Assembly: GCA_028067895.1 (NCBI GenBank)
Contig: JAPTUI010000464.1
Location: forward strand, 1-5,666
DNA from: Pseudomonadota bacterium
Lineage (GTDB): Bacteria > Pseudomonadota > Gammaproteobacteria > Steroidobacterales > Steroidobacteraceae
DNA length: 5,666 nucleotides
Direction of reading: 5' to 3'
Both the position numbers and the translations under genes were made by a program. This document shows, piece after piece, positions 5,269 through 5,666 of the stretch. The stretch's first letter is position 1, and the number at the start of each line of letters is the position of its first letter. Under the pieces are notes generated by a model. The model did not search any database, was not told where the DNA came from, and worked only from the letters and a program-made list of their open reading frames with translations.

Positions 5269-5666
5269 GCGCCTCCGCCGCCGGGAAATCCGGCACGGCA
5301 GCCGCCCCCCCCACGCACCCTATGCGTCGGGTGTAAGACATTGCTGTCGCTCTGGAAGCCGAGATTGCGTACGACTCAATGAGCAGCCGAATGCCGGCAG
5401 CCGATGGGTCGAGCGTCAGAGGGATTGCGGGAAGTCAACAGCACATTTCGCTTCGCCTTTCGTACGAGCGAATGGGCTGCTGTAGATTCAAGTGATGCAA
5501 GTTCTTGAGCTGGCGGAGAGAGAGGGATTCCTGTCGTCTTATAGGTAATTGATTGCAAAGAAGAATCCTGTACCTGCGAATTTCCATACCCATTCAAGTC
5601 CCCTCGACGGTGTAGGGCGGGAATCGGGCGGCGAAGCACGGAATTCAGAATTGCAAAACAGCATAA
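5269..5666. other. Terminal stretch with no supportable gene
   Basis: These 398 bases hold no frame that I would call a gene. A run of eight C lies at 5305-5312. Just after it ACGCA/TGCGT (5313-5317, 5323-5327) and CACCC/GGGTG (5316-5320, 5329-5333) form short overlapping inverted repeats. On the minus strand, a 41-codon frame (5664 to 5539) ends in a hydrophobic, protein-like tail, and a 52-codon frame starting at ATG after GAGGGG near 5600 is open; neither can be supported further. No tRNA, terminal repeat or origin signal is seen. Confidence 0.45.

Noticed and set aside
5305..5333. C-run and overlapping short inverted repeats as a terminator or att site
   Set aside because: Arms are only 5 bp, compete with each other and have no T-run or second copy in the window.
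5589..5610. TTCAAGTCCC resembling a tRNA T-loop
   Set aside because: The bases on either side do not pair as a T-stem, and no acceptor, D or anticodon arm can be drawn around it.
5376..5639. 87-codon minus-strand frame starting at GTG
   Set aside because: Composition is not protein-like over most of its length, there is no good ribosome site, and no family is recognised.

Overview
The window is GC-rich bacterial chromosomal DNA of accessory character: a few real genes set among transposon debris and a toxin-antitoxin pair. The bacterium is very probably Gram-negative. The evidence is a lipoprotein signal ending in LLAGC, a DUF3617-type exported protein, and proteobacterial-style IS630, IS256 and ParDE genes. 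A soil or plant-associated proteobacterium (for example a xanthomonad relative) would fit, but that is inference; an acidobacterium is not excluded.

Layout from left to right. At 1-68 is the first part of an IS630-type transposase, read leftwards out of the window. At 305-805 (minus) is a small exported DUF3617-like protein, with a hairpin just after its stop. The stretch 806-1074 has no gene but holds a long nested inverted repeat. At 1075-1501 (minus) is an unrecognised gene of about 141 codons that appears to be broken by one extra base in a run of six A. A 134-bp divergent spacer follows. At 1636-4080 (plus) is the centrepiece, an 814-residue lipoprotein glycoside hydrolase with two InlB-like repeats, a clan GH-A barrel carrying both catalytic glutamates, a beta-sandwich and a C-terminal ricin-type beta-trefoil. 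About 25-30 bp after its stop begins the 3' third of an IS256-family transposase, with its right terminal repeat near 4592-4616. At 4673-5217 (minus) is a complete parDE toxin-antitoxin operon with a recognisable promoter and palindromic operator. The last 400 bases hold no gene that can be supported.

How the parts relate. The glycosidase would act at the cell surface on plant-type polysaccharide, probably an arabinose- or xylose-containing one, with its trefoil binding the sugar. Nothing else in the window belongs to the same pathway, so it looks like a stand-alone degradative gene in a region reshaped by insertion sequences. ParDE probably stabilises the region. No novel multi-gene defence or mobile system was found. 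The observations most worth following are the frameshifted unknown gene, the recently homogenised repeat in the glycosidase, and the deletion junction behind it.
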